A stretch of DNA of 64,000 nucleotides from Tricholomella constricta (taxonomy: Eukaryota > Basidiomycota > Agaricomycetes > Agaricales > Lyophyllaceae). The stretch lies in the NCBI GenBank assembly GCA_013368375.1, contig JAACJP010000022.1, forward strand, positions 496,001-560,000, given 5' to 3'. The notes under the pieces are model-generated. The model made no database searches. It was not told where the DNA came from and worked only from the letters and a program-made list of their open reading frames with translations. Below are positions 10,085 to 22,450 of this stretch, in pieces. The position numbers and the translations under genes were made by a program. Position 1 is the stretch's first letter, and each line of letters starts with the position of its first letter.

Positions 10085-13000
10085 CTAAACATTAAGTCTC
10101 CACATCCCATCCCGGCCCGCGACCAGCCCCTCCCGCCTCGCAGCCTCCATGAACGCAGCCAGCTGTTCAATCGTCCGATCGTACCCCGGTGCGTACTTGA
10201 GCATCGACTGTATCCGGTCCAGCGGTAACGTCCCCAGGTTCGTAAGCATCCCCTCAATGAACTGTCATGCAGTATGAATGAATCAGCGTTATGCACCACA
10301 CACAGAAAAAGAGAAAGGGGTATATGAACCTTCCAGTAGACTTTCATCTGCTCCGCTTGCTGCTGCTGCACGCTCGTGACAGGGGGCATCTCGGGGACGG
10401 ACGGCGCTGTATTGAATGGAATGGATCGCAAACAAGGAGGTGATACGGGTGCGTGAGTTTCTTTCTTTGAATGAATGTGAATGAAGGAAAACGTAGCGGC
10501 TGACCTGCTCTGACGTGATTGGCACTGGGCCCCGCCGACGGCTCCTCGGCGATTTCGAGCAATCGGAACGTGCCCTCCGTGTCCTCCTTGAGCACCCCCA
10601 GGTCCACCCAGGTCAGGAGTGCGTTCAGCGCGGCACTCCGGTTGACCGAACCTACGCCTGCTATAAGCTCGTCCACTGTCCAGATGGCTTAAATGCACTC
10701 GTAAGGAGGCCTGAAAATCACTAGACTTGTTGTGCGAGGGGACTGACTTTTTGACGAAAATAATTCGATGAATGCTGCTTCGAGGGGAGCTACATCGGCT
10801 TCGATTGTACGATCTTCCAGCTGGAGTTCCAGATGAATGGTCCCGAGGTGAGGCAACCACCGTAGCTTCTTGTCTGGCTTGAAGATGGTAAATTCTTTCG
10901 AATACTGCTCCTGTAATCTATAGAAGGAAGCAAGGTCGGCAAAGCTCATGTGGATGGGTCAAGCAAAACGCATACGTTTGGAACTGCCCTGGCATGATGA
11001 TATCGCTCGATTCCAAAGAGGGCCAGAAATGTCGTGATATAATGGTCGGGTGCACGATAGACTAAATTCAAGCCGCAATGAGTGGGTCTAAACCTATGGG
11101 TAACGCTGAAAATGAAAAACAACTCACGGGTTTCTGGGATTGCACATGTCCGTCTATTCGCTTCGAATCCGTCATATCCTTCAACATGACCTCGCACACC
11201 TGGAGTGCCGCCTCTCCAAAACGAATCTTGAGAATCTCAATATTCCGGCGCTTAGAAACCGCGTCAGCTTTTCGACGTATCTGACTGGAGTGACGCGACA
11301 AACCTCTTTCTCGACCTTGTCCGTATCCTCGTCCGTGATGGACAGCAGTCGCTGCGCTAGAAGCACCTGCAGCTCCTTGACGAAAAGATCCTTGGAATCA
11401 TAGATACTGACGAGGGTACTGATCACATCACTGGGTTTGTTGGCCCGGAAGTCTAGAGGCAGAGGTAAAATGATGAGCTGAATTACTCAAAAAATGGTAA
11501 AGTCTCATTCACCTGGTCCGGCATCGACGGGCTCGGGCTCCCAGTTCGGGTCACTATAGTCCTCAATGTCATGCTGCTGTAGCGGCTGTACTGGTTCATT
11601 CTCGTCGACGAGGGAGTCCCCGCTATCATCGTCACCGACAAGGTTCGCCACTATGCTCCGGATGGTATCGGGTCGTTCTCTGCAGTGGCCAGATCAGGCG
11701 TGGTCCAGAATACGAGTGCGAAGGCAACACACCTGAGGTACCTTCGGATTGGATCAGCCACCTTGAATAGAAGTACTCCTGGAGGATCTATTATCCGCAG
11801 ACACTTTATCGTTGCCACGTATTGTGACAAAATGAGCTTAGTATCGGCCCCAGGATGAAGCAAGCGTTTTCGATGCCTGGCGATTATTAGATCGTAACAA
11901 ACATCAGATGGTGGTAGGGGCCCACGCTTTTCGCAATGATTGGACAAGGGCCGCTCGCTGATCTACGCGTTGCAAACAATCCTAGAGATATCCCGGTCTG
12001 AATGTAGGAGACATCATGCGACAATAGCGACAACGAACCCGCAAGTCCTGCAATGCGCCCACAGAATCCGGAAAGTCGATGATAATGTCGAAAATTTCTT
12101 TCGTCCTGACCTCAGAATCAGAATCAAATATCATGCCTATGCCGCACCCACTCACCTGAGGTCACAAAGCGTCTTATTCATATGAAAGTCGAATCGCGAG
12201 CCTACACCTTGTAGCATAGCTTTGGCCTCTTCCGCTATGGAAAAATCGGCCATCGAATTCACAAAGAAGCAAGGAGGTGACATACGGTTGGAGGCACCTC
12301 GTGCATATGGCAGTAGCATCCAAGAGACAATTTTATCCGACATCCATGTTCTCAGGTCTTCCATCATGGGTTTCGACCATTCCCCAGTGCACGTCGCCAA
12401 CACGTGCGCCTCGATGTGTTCATAGCCTACACTCGCGATAATGGACTCGTATCGGTCTAGCAGCCCAAGCGTTTCGAATGCCGCCCATATCTGCCCAGTT
12501 CGTGTTGCAGGGTCAACTTCAACTTCGGGATCGGTGGGCGGGAGCGTGGAGGCGCAGAGTGCTTTGAATGCACGCGAGAAAGTACCCGGCAAGATAGAAA
12601 AGAGGTGGGTTTGAAAGTTGAGGGTATAAGCAGAGAATATAGTGGTACCGAGGCTATGAATATGCGTTAGTATCGGTGCAAGGTGACAAATGTAGTGCTT
12701 ACTCCGGAAGGGGTGACCATGCTGTATACCATTCCAACAGTCGATAGACAAGGCGGGAAATAGCAGTCGTATCACCTGTCGTCTAGATTCAAAAGTGAGA
12801 TATCTATTTGAGCAATCTATCCGTGTCTCGTGTACCTCATACTCCTCCATATGTTGCATAACATCGCGTGCCACAAGATGATAGTTTTTCCGCATGTCCT
12901 CTGTCAAAGCATCGCGTTCAGTTCCAGCACCTGCTCCAGCGAGAGGATTTCTGTGACACACCAAGAAACGTTTCAAGCAAGGCAGGTAATCTCCGACAAC

Positions 13001-13324
13001 GGTTCACCATGTCCAGCGCCGCACGTACACTGTTCATATCTATCTTCAACCATCAACCACATTTGCAAAATCAAAGATGAGCAGACGTACTATACTGCTT
13101 CTTATTCTTATCTGCGATATCCTTCGGCCGTAGAAAGTCCGTCGCGAGATTCCATGCCTGAACATCCCGTTCGAATGAGGCCAGGGCTTTCTCTCGAACA
13201 CAAGTAATACACATACCTGGCTAAATGTTATGAGACCCGATATTCCTACCTCCCCATGGTTAAGCCGAGTGAATGCCTCTTGCCATTTGGCTGCAACTTG
13301 CGACCGAAGGGCGTCGGTCGCCAT
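10085..13324 (-). CDS. apc2: Anaphase-promoting complex subunit 2 (cullin-like scaffold)
   Basis: Cullin subunit of the APC/C ubiquitin ligase, which binds the RING subunit APC11 and drives mitotic exit. Reading down the minus strand, exon 1 (13217-13324) starts at ATG 13322-13324. The early exons are tentative. About 11.6-12.1 kb encodes a block like the human DFPDS...DL segment and a region ending IRRYLR. The cullin-homology core follows at about 11.1-11.5 kb (STLVSIYDSKDLF, and at 11143-11252 a stretch containing LKIRFGEAALQVCEVMLKDM). The segment at 10744-10870 matches the HLG...L.DRT part of the cullin C-terminus. The last exon, 10085-10261, encodes the C-terminal winged helix (FIEGMLTNLG...LDRI) and stops TAG. 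At least ten short introns interrupt it. Confidence 0.92.
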
Positions 13325-13968
13325 GCAATTCCGAGATTCACGAAAGACAAACGCGACTCGGCCCCGATTTGAACGAGCCAGTAAGGTGATTCTTCACGTG
13401 ATCGGTCGCGCCAGCGAACGCGTCGCAACTCGCATTGAGCACAAGCTACAGCACAACAATTGATGCATAGAGCTAAAGAGTAACAAAAGGGATATAGTAC
13501 CACAAGAAGGGGTCGGTTCGAAAACTAACATACAAAATAAGGATACTGCGTGTAAAGATGCCCAGATCTAGAGAAGAATTCAAAAAAGGCGATGGCGGAC
13601 AGTAAAAAAAGCAGAGCGAGAGAAGGAGAAAGTAATTTTGGCATGTCAAAACCGTACACATTTAAAGGCCCAGATAAAATGAGGGCGGGTATTATAATAA
13701 GCGGGAGAAAAGTAAGGAGACAGAAGATACTTGTGCTTCAAGTCCATGTAGGGTATACGTACGATTTGGAAGAACATGCTGTGTGGTTTACAGATGTAAG
13801 AGTGGACTTCGGCCTCAGGCCTGCCACGGTGAGGAGAGTCGCAGAGGGGATGGATCGGAATGCTGTCGTGAGAACATACGTCGAGCAGTGTCAATCAATG
13901 GTCATTGGTCTAGTTCATAAATGAAAATTAGCAACAAATTCGTGAGCGCTAAAGAGAAAATACTGACC
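13325..13968. other. Intergenic, APC2 promoter side
   Basis: Region between the APC2 start and the 3' end of the SH3 gene. Open frames on both strands here have no motifs and I do not call them. Confidence 0.5.
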
Positions 13969-15777
13969 TCACATCGCCGTTACGGCATGTCCGTCGCTTT
14001 CCTGATACAGAATAGGAATACTGACTCTCTTCTCGCAGAAGAATGAAGGCAGATCTTGACCGGGGGCACGGAAGCAGTCGATTGGGATCAGGCCTGGAAC
14101 ACTGACCACGTTGGCGCCCTCCTTTGCGAGTACGGCGTCGAAGGGCGGCAGCTTCTCGACGAGCGCCCAACCATCATCAAATAGCTCTACGATCTTGACG
14201 TTGTCCGCGATGGCCACTGCGAGTTCGTCGTCACGAGTGGGTATAAATGGACGGCGGATAGATTCGACTTCGGCGAATTCTGCGCCGGGTTTGGTGGGGT
14301 CGGCGAATGGATTTGCGGGGAGCGCAGGTGTGGGTGGGATAGGAGCACTAGTGCTGGCAAATGATCTGGCGGCACTGCTTGTCGTTATGGTGCTCAACGG
14401 CCGAGTTGAGCTCCAATCACCAGATTGTTGGTTTGGGGGCTTGGGGAAAGCGAAGGATTCGGAAGGAGAGAAGGGTCGAACGGACATGGGAGTGAGGTGA
14501 TCATCATCGAGGAGTTTGTTGTTGGCAACAAGGTATTGCGATTCGCTGTTGTGACTGTCGACACTACGCAAAGAAGTCCTGTCGTTAGCTCCAGATGCAA
14601 GATGGCGGTTATCAAAGGACACAAGGAACGGTGTGTCGGTCGCTGGGGATTGACCTCCAAAGAGTCGGGCATCGTGACCTCCCCGTATTTCAGCCATCGG
14701 CGGTACAGGAGGGACCGCCGCGGGCTCATCGTTCAGTTGCAGAGCCTGGGCGTGATCGATGGTCGTAGCAAAGCTACTCCTGACGCTAGCGCGAGAACGA
14801 TTCGAGCCACTAACACTGTTATTGTCGCCGTAGGTACCACTGGCATCGGCTCTACTCCACCATTGGTTCCTCCGTTCGCTACGGCGAGAAATGTAGCGCT
14901 TTCGAAGAAGAAAGACCAGGAGAGCTAGGAAAATGAGCGCGACCACGACGGCAATGCCTGCAACGGCGCCAGAGGAGATCCCTTTGCCGGAACTGTCGGG
15001 CAATGTGCCTCCGGAGTTGTTTAGATCATTGGGGTTCGACAACGATGTAGCACTAGGGCCGCCGTTTGCTGAATGTGTGACGATAGCAGATTGAAGGCCT
15101 CCGCCATTTCCGCTGGTCGAGTCAGAGTCAGAATGACCATTGCCAGGGTTGGAGCCAGCATTCGCAACATGATCATCCCCACTCGACTTGGAGCTGAGAT
15201 TTTTGCCATCGCCGCTTGACTGAGATGGAGTAGGGTCATTGGGGACGTTTCCAGAATTTCCGGAACCATTGGTTGGTTGAGAAATGGGTCCTGGGTCTGC
15301 CCCGTTTCCGCTGCCACCAGCATCGCCGCCAACATTGCTGCCAACATTGCTGCCAACATTGCTGTCGACATTGCTGCCAACGTTGCCACTTCCGGCAGGT
15401 TCACCGGAAATACTTCCAGGCGAGCCGCCGCCCTTTCCACCTCCATTATTTCCGTTTGGGTTTCCATTACCATTACCGTTTCCATGACCATTGCCATTGC
15501 CATTCCCGTGGCCATTATTGCCGTTACCATTACCATTATTGGGTGGCGAGGTCGTGGCTGGAGGCGGCGCTGGCTGAGCTACGACTGGAGTTGGAGTTGG
15601 ACTCGGCGCGGGGGCATTGTTTCCTCCAACTAGAGGAGTCAATACAGGGCCAAGTATAGGAATCGAGGGGACAGAGATAGGCAATTTTAGAAGTTGCGGG
15701 GCTCGTCCTTCGAGGGGGAGTTTAGCGAAATCGCGCCGTAAACGGGTGTGATCCGAATTTTGCCTTGCAAAGTGCAT
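13969..15777 (-). CDS. Single-pass membrane protein with C-terminal SH3 domain (Fus1-like layout)
   Basis: One uninterrupted exon of 602 codons. Residues about 50-265 are low complexity, rich in Asn, Gly, Ser and Pro, with Gly-Asn/His runs and a short tandem repeat built on a GSNV unit. A strong membrane segment lies at about 270-293, followed by a basic stop-transfer RKR. The cytoplasmic part is Ser/Pro-rich, and an SH3 domain lies at about 505-565 (DDELAV, DDGWALV, GLIP motifs). This order resembles yeast Fus1, a cell-fusion protein with an O-glycosylated outer part and a cytosolic SH3, but the resemblance is architectural and not proof of orthology. No clear signal peptide follows the chosen ATG, so an upstream exon is possible. 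Confidence 0.8.
   Translation of the reverse strand: MHFARQNSDHTRLRRDFAKLPLEGRAPQLLKLPISVPSIPILGPVLTPLVGGNNAPAPSPTPTPVVAQPAPPPATTSPPNNGNGNGNNGHGNGNGNGHGNGNGNGNPNGNNGGGKGGGSPGSISGEPAGSGNVGSNVDSNVGSNVGSNVGGDAGGSGNGADPGPISQPTNGSGNSGNVPNDPTPSQSSGDGKNLSSKSSGDDHVANAGSNPGNGHSDSDSTSGNGGGLQSAIVTHSANGGPSATSLSNPNDLNNSGGTLPDSSGKGISSGAVAGIAVVVALIFLALLVFLLRKRYISRRSERRNQWWSRADASGTYGDNNSVSGSNRSRASVRSSFATTIDHAQALQLNDEPAAVPPVPPMAEIRGGHDARLFGGQSPATDTPFLVSFDNRHLASGANDRTSLRSVDSHNSESQYLVANNKLLDDDHLTPMSVRPFSPSESFAFPKPPNQQSGDWSSTRPLSTITTSSAARSFASTSAPIPPTPALPANPFADPTKPGAEFAEVESIRRPFIPTRDDELAVAIADNVKIVELFDDGWALVEKLPPFDAVLAKEGANVVSVPGLIPIDCFRAPGQDLPSFFCEKRVSIPILYQESDGHAVTAM
15290..15545 (-). repeat. In-frame minisatellite in the SH3 protein gene
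   Basis: Near 15325-15385 a 15-bp unit encoding a GSNV-type repeat is repeated about four times. Near 15440-15540 Gly-Asn/His codons repeat many times. Both keep frame, so length may vary between strains without breaking the protein. Confidence 0.7.
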
Positions 15778-17759
15778 CCTCGAAGATTTTTTCGACGTTT
15801 AATGAGGTGGGGGGGCGCCGCTAGATAATTAATCCAAGGTAAAGAGCGTGGGGGGTCGTCGATGTAGAGAACGAGCGACAAAAGAAAGAGATCAGAGTAA
15901 GACCGCCGGCATATAACACGAGAAGTGCAAAGGGAAAGAGAAAATAGGCGAAACTACCACGGTCGTTAAGATAAATCGCTGGCGCCCACACATTTTGCGA
16001 GTTGCCGAGGTAGTTTCCACCGGAGGGAAGGATCCTGAATGATCGCGCTTGCAATTCGGAAGAGGAGAGGCTTGCCATATAAGTCAATTCAGGGTTGCGC
16101 TTAAAAGGTCGAGCCAAACTCCCACTCCACTGTCTTGTGCTGTACAAATCCCACCGTTTGTTACCGTCTTGGTCTTGTCCACCGATGTCTCTCATAATAG
16201 CTTCCAGTTCTCATACACCGTCTGGCCTTGTCGACACCATGCGTCAGAGGGGTTTTTTCCCCTTTGTGCCAAACACACTAGGGAGAAAGTACAAGAGCTA
16301 CCATTAGCTCCTATCCTTTCATACGCGTCGTGAGGTTACCCAGGAGTCTCCTGATCAATGAAATCCTTGGGATTTGACACCTCGTCTGCATTCGACATCT
16401 GACATTAGCTCATCGCATCTCTCATGCAGCCCACCTGCACTCCGTGGAATCAAGCTCGTGGTGTAGAACAAACGTCACCATCGTTGCACTGTCAGTCTCT
16501 TGCCCCTTCTACACTGTCCGATGATTCGGGAACACGGGCCACCCTTATTCGAATTCGAGGATCTCTGTTCTACCGAACAAAGCGCGCAGAGGTTCCGAGC
16601 ATCAGGTATTCTGAACCCAGCGGTGTATCTTGCAGCTACAGTGGCGCTCAAACCTAGCAATTGCGGAAAGGTCTGAAGTTCTTGAGCACCACGTCGAATC
16701 TTCAATTACGCTCAATATGAAAATCGTCATCGCGAGATTGAATTGATCTTATATGTATCGGAAAGGTCGACCCCGCTGCTTGGCAACCAAAATCAATTCG
16801 CGGTTCAGGGACAACATGATCGTTTCAATTTGATTGGTCCACCGGTCCTTGCACCGGTCCGCCAATCGTCCAATATGGTCAGATATACCTCCTGACCCTG
16901 CTGATCAATTATCGGTGAACTCAGCCGCCAGGGCCCGGGGCGGAAATTAGGCTCCCTGTGACTCTTCAAAGGTTTCTGGTCTGGACACTTCGTCACGTCT
17001 TTCGACATCTTTACTGTCAAGTAGAAATCATACTGAATGCAAGTACCCTCTCAGTTTAACATCTTAGCTCATTTAAGCAACAGATCTGCTTTAAGATATC
17101 GTTGACGTAGATCATCTCTATCGGCGTCCACTTGCCCGGAAACTTACCTTGGCAAGTCTGTTGTCTTCACGTTCAATGTGAACCTGTGCGGACCAGCTCT
17201 CGTAAAGACTCGCAAAAGTCACGATCGGAATGTCAATTATGAAATCTGTGTCAAGCCTGAAAATCGATATCCAGGACTGTGGACCAGCTCCTAAGGTAAT
17301 TATAATCGAAGTCAGAGTTGCCACCGGAATTCCGATATGGAAGCAATTGCATCCAGCAAGAAATGCGCAATCTATTCACCACCTATCTACCTCTTTTTAG
17401 ATGGAATGGCACCCTAAAAGATTACAAGAGGCTATGTAAAAGAAGTACTGGGCATGCTGAGCGCGAGCACCTGCGAAGGGCAGGAGCGCCACCGAAATTT
17501 CCCCCATCCAAGCCAGGGTTCGCTAAGCCGTCACGCACGAATACGCTCGAACCGTCGTCGGTCGACGCGCGAGGACTCCTCAACGCCATGCCGCGCTCGA
17601 GGCCCTCCGAATCCCGCGTGTCGTCCGGCAAGCTGAATGGTCCCTCTATCCCAGCGGAAGAAGCAGATTGTCAACGCCACCAGCCTGTCAGTGAAATGCT
17701 ACGCCAGAGCTTGCCTCTTCGCCGTAGCAGATGGTAACGAGTCTACCCCGCCAAGCATG
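15778..17759. other. Intergenic, no gene recognised
   Basis: Nearly 2 kb between the SH3 gene and the inverted-repeat arm. A GC-richer patch at 17450-17740 has an open frame on each strand without motifs, perhaps a decayed exon. Nothing else is supportable. Confidence 0.5.
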
Positions 17760-18075
17760 TTTCAAAGGACGTGAGATACAGCTGGTGTGATTATTACTAG
17801 CTTCTCAATTCCCGGATCTTCATGATCAGACAACCCCCAATGCGCTCTTTCTGGCATCATGGGCCCGAGTTGTCGCAGAGCCAATCTCATTGTACATATA
17901 ACTGATTTGACATGTCCATTCTGAGCTACGAACTTCAGTCCCTAAAGCGTCGTGTCGACAGATATCCACCGCTGGTAAATGGCCGAAGGCCCTCGTTCGC
18001 TGACGGCTCTCTTGGAGATGGCAGTTCTTCATATATGGTTGGTGGTCGGTTACTCATGGAGATGGAAAGGGCTCC

Positions 18076-21000
18076 TCAGAGTCTGAAGCGAGGATGATGG
18101 ACCAGGAAGGGGGCTGACCAGATTTTGAGGCCATGCGCACCAACCGTGGCGAAAGTCATTGAGCCAGTGACTTGCAGGGGAGATGACGCGATGCAGCGCC
18201 AGTTGCTTGTCACAACCTTGGCGTCTACACGCTGGACATGACCTTGCTTTCTGTCTCGTATATATACATCACCGTCTTGATGTCATAAGCCGCAGAATGC
18301 AACAGCATATGAGAGATCTACCTACCTTGTCCAATACAGAGAATCATCTGCTCTTGATCGCTGGCAAAGTATCCGGATCCATGGATATCAGCTGGGAACT
18401 GTGCGCCACCGATTTTAGGCTTCAAGATGTGTGGTCCGATGAGGTGCGGCGACAATGTGAAGTCTGTCACGTTTTTCAAGAATTGGGCAAACCTTGTTTT
18501 TGTGACCGAGGAGGACATCGAAAGTAGTCCCTTCGTCTGCTGAGGAGAGTTTCACCGCAGCTGTGACATGACGGACGTCATTCAACAAAGGATTACGACC
18601 TGTGCAGTGGTCGTTAGCGAAGTATCTAGCGACATTTAGAGATGCTCGCACCTTAGATACTTCTTTGATCTCATATCATACACTGCAATTCAACAATTAG
18701 TGAAAGCGGAAGGAGCACCGGCAATGCTAATGAGCGAGACATACAGATAATTTGTTTTTCGGCTCTGCTAATGTTCGGAAGCAGTTCTTTGTTGGGGAGC
18801 ATGACTCTGCCGATGGTAAGGAGAAGCTGAGAGCCAGGGACCACAGCTACGTTGCGAAGGAGAAGATTGTCGAAGGAATATTTCGCCAGAATCTGCCAAG
18901 CGCCGTCAGATCCAAAATATAACTTTGATGGCGAGGATCACGTACTTGTCCAGCGAGGGACTAGGACAATAAAGTAAAGTAGGGCGCCACAATACATCGA
19001 TTCGTGTCCTGGACTTACCAGTTTAAAAACACTGACATTCCTTTCAACAGAGAGGAGTTCTAGCGGCGTGCCCTCAGCCGATATTTCTTCTCAAAAGAGA
19101 GGCGCAACCCTGACCTTCGCCGTTTGATTTGCACCATGCCGCAGACTCGATTCGATGGGGTCGGTTGATCGTGGGGTACAGCTGCTTGCATTGCTATGCA
19201 TGGAGGGGCTATTTAGATGTGTTTCCTGACAAATACGGCGAAGTACTCACCGGATCCAGGATATCGATTTGATGATCAAGTCTGGCAAGAAGTTTGGTCC
19301 CATCGCGTGCCCTTCGAAAGTCGTTGAGTTCACATCTGAAGGTAAAATGAAAACCTCGATTTACCATGCAGATTGCCTGCTTTTTTCCTTGGGCGAGTGT
19401 TTGAAGATTGTATATGTGTTGTTCTACAATCTGCTTAAAATGGCACTGTGGGGCGATAGAGAGCACATTCACCTCAATAACATAGCACACGGTTCGGGAT
19501 TGCGTGTGAGACTCATCGTAACTATGTATTGGGTGTGAAAATCCTCCATAATTCCAAGAAGATCATTTACTTACTTTGTGGTTGCCAAAAGTTTTCCATC
19601 GGGGGAATACTCGAGGTCTTGAATTACGCCGTCATCTGTAGTACGGATGGCCTGGTAGGTTAGCCCGACAGATCCTTCGGGCACAGAAATTGACGACTCC
19701 GGGGACATATTCCTTTCGGAAGACTTGGGCTCTGGGCCTGGACTCGATGACGTTGTCCGAGGCCTCCCCCGAGTAGTACTTTTCCAGAATTCTTTAGAGA
19801 CCAATGTTTCGAATGCTACTGCTTGAGCACTCCCCGTCCACCTTTTTTGCAACTTGGTTGCTGGACGCTGCTCATCGTCAAGTTCTGTGATGTATTCTTG
19901 AGCTCCAACATGGTGCTGGCCTTCAAGATCGAGAGGTTCAACAAGGGTATCTGCACGTCCCAATCTACGACCGAAGATGAAGTCGGTGATTGCGAATGAC
20001 GCCTGGCTGGATACCACGGAGATTGACGAACGGAAATAGAATCCGAGGACCTCATTTGATAAAGGGTAGGACGGGCAGGTCCGGAATGGAGCATCCGTTT
20101 GGTCTCTTTGACAACTGGATGAGAACGTTGTAGTAGTTTGCGAAACGGTAAAGTGGTAAGTAATGGAGCAATCCACCGGTCATATGCAATCCAAGTTGCG
20201 ACCGTCACAGATCCAAGTGAAGTCACAATGGTGGCAACCAAGGTGACAATCGGTGTGAACTCTTTCTAGAAAGAAGTCAATTACCACTCAGATCATCATC
20301 GTGTAAGTCGAACCTGTTGAGATCCATACGAAAACAACACCAAGCCAGCGGAGAAACATGCAATCGACACTACGAGAAAAACGGGAGCGGATGCATGGAT
20401 CCAGATTGTGACCCAGAGCGGAGTACGTCGGCCTCGAGTACCGCTGGATCTTCACAGGAAGTATATGCGGCGCCCGTAGTATGGCCGACTTACAATGTTG
20501 TGCGTCTCCACGCAGCTGCCATCAATGCATTGAGGGCAGCACCGATACTGAGAACCAAAGAACAGAGCCAGAATGTATTGGCAAGTGCTATGAGCATGCT
20601 TGGCGTCGAGTTGTTTTGGATCGAAACGGACGTTTGTCACGTGGTGGCTGCAACGGCGGAGAAGAATGTGGCTACCGTTGACATATTATGCACATTTTCA
20701 GTGTCGCGTTTCTGTTCGTACTGCATGGCAGGGGCTCCTTTTTCCTCTGTCAGATAGGAAAACTGTCTCATATTGGTCACTCACCGTATGTGTTGAAAAA
20801 ATTGAAAGCAGTGGAAATTTCGTCAAGATCACCGCCCATGTCATCCATGAGGTCATGGATAAAAAGGCGCATGTTTATGTAGCTGAAATAGTGGGATCCT
20901 GATTCTCTTCAGTTCCTGAACGAACATGTCCGACGGAGCAGCCTGCTTACCGTTGTATGCCTTCAAACAAGAAGCACGGTACTGAAAAAAATATTGATTG

Positions 21001-21767
21001 ATGAGTTAGGCGCATGGTTTCAAAAAGTTGACTGGGCACACCTTGAGGTCGCACTCAAACCGTTGAACCACACTCTTGACCTTGGTACATTCTTCCTAGT
21101 GAGGATGAGAAACGAGCAGGTCAGTGACAGAAGCCAGAAGACTCCACATACAGTATGCTCTCTGAACTCGTTGAGGCGTTCGCAAAACTGTTCGTATGCA
21201 TCCGCAACACCCTTCAACCAAGTTGAGATCATCGAAGGACTAGCCGCCGCCGCCATTAGGTCGTTCAGGTGTTTCGACGCCAGACCTTGTGTATCAGTGT
21301 GATTTTCTTGAAACGCCGACAGCATGTTGTTGAGTTTCTCCCGAAGATCCCGAACAGCAATAATCAGGGCGTAAGATCTTCCCAACTGACGGCACTCTTT
21401 CGAGAACTTCCCAAGCTGTGGGATGCTGATCAACACTGGATATACGTGCATCGTGCAAGAATCTTCACTTCGATGTCGAGCTTTTCGATACGCCTAGGCA
21501 AAGCTGAAGTGAGTCCCGATTTCTGCAATGAAAGAGAATATGCTACTTTTTGAACCGTTCATATGCTTTCAGGATGGCATTAGGTGTATGCGAATTGTTG
21601 GCGAGTTTGTCAAAAGCATCGGTGTAAAGCGAGCCACCTACGGGTCATCGAATGAAATTATACGATATCGATTAGAGGAATCATACGCACGTTGTTTTTC
21701 TGACGGTGAAAGTGAGGCGACCGGAGGAAAACGAGTGGTTGGGAGATTGGTATAGCTTACCAGCCAT
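18076..21767 (-). pseudogene. Copy A of the multi-membrane-span/beta-propeller family, disrupted
   Basis: Close paralogue of copy B, with the same exon order. It starts with a 7-nt exon (21761-21767) and ends at TGA 18076-18078, about 45 residues earlier than B. Two lesions break it. At 20637-20639 the codon that is TTA in B is TGA, inside the first membrane segment. Near 20031, a 4-bp deletion relative to B shifts the frame in the linker after the last membrane segment. The intron after the third coding exon uses a GC donor where B has GT. Downstream propeller exons still read well, so decay is recent. A truncated N-terminal product is possible. Confidence 0.8.
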
Positions 21768-21940
21768 TTCTGTATGGAGGACGAGTCAAATTTGCAACTT
21801 ACAGCTTCGAGTGTTGATAAAGGCGGCGGATGTAGGCGCAGAAGACCAGCACACTGTGTCCACGTAAACATGCGAAGCGTGTATGACACGGACAATCTGG
21901 ATATATCGGCAGTCGCATTATAATTAAAATAGAACACCAT

Positions 21941-22450
21941 GAGGGGGACCTGTAGAATTGTATAGAGCGGACAACGTTGAGCTAGCACGGCGAGTTTCAC
22001 AGATGAAACGATGGGTTCCTTGGGCGCTTAGAGCCTGGCAGTGGGGAGACAGGCAGGGGTGGGGGCGCTTATTCATCCCTGAAGAAAGCGCAATGTCCAA
22101 TTCTGTTAAACAAGGTTGAGGCGGATCGTCTTTGGATCGTCTCTTTAGGACAAGCGAGCTTGGCATGACAGGGTTTATCAACCCTTTACTTGTCACGAAC
22201 TGGGCAGGGCTTCGGAATTGGGAGCTGAAGGAGGGGGACGTGTGGAATTAAACAGAGCGGACAACGTTGAGCGAGCACGGCGAGTTACACAGATGACGAG
22301 GGGGACCTGTAGAATTGAACAGAGCGGACAACGTTGAACTAGCACGGCGATGAAACGATAGGCGCTTGGGGCCTGGCAGTGGGGAGACAGGCAAAGGGGG
22401 GGCGCCTATCCATATCCCTGACGAAAGCACAATCTCCGATTCTGTAAACC
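21941..22450. repeat. Three copies of a promoter-region module upstream of copy A
   Basis: Segments starting at 21941, 22231 and 22298 share GAGGGGGAC.TGT.GAATT followed by AGCGGACAACGTTGA. Two of the three also share a GCCTGGCAGTGGGGAGACAG stretch and a GAAAGC.CAAT segment. The same modules lie upstream of copy B at about 29.5-29.96 kb in inverted orientation. They may be duplicated promoter elements or remains of a short repeat. Confidence 0.65.

Noticed and set aside
13592..13924. Open frame of 110 codons on the plus strand between APC2 and the SH3 gene
   Set aside because: No motif, odd composition, overlaps an equally long frame on the other strand, and has no splice partners.
15821..16195. 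Minus-strand frame of 124 codons with a hydrophobic C-terminal stretch upstream of the SH3 gene
   Set aside because: It could supply a missing signal exon, but I found no splice join that keeps frame, and the codon pattern is unconvincing.
17318..17737. Plus-strand frame of 139 codons in a GC-richer patch
   Set aside because: Opposite strand is also open, with no motif and no continuation; at most a decayed exon.
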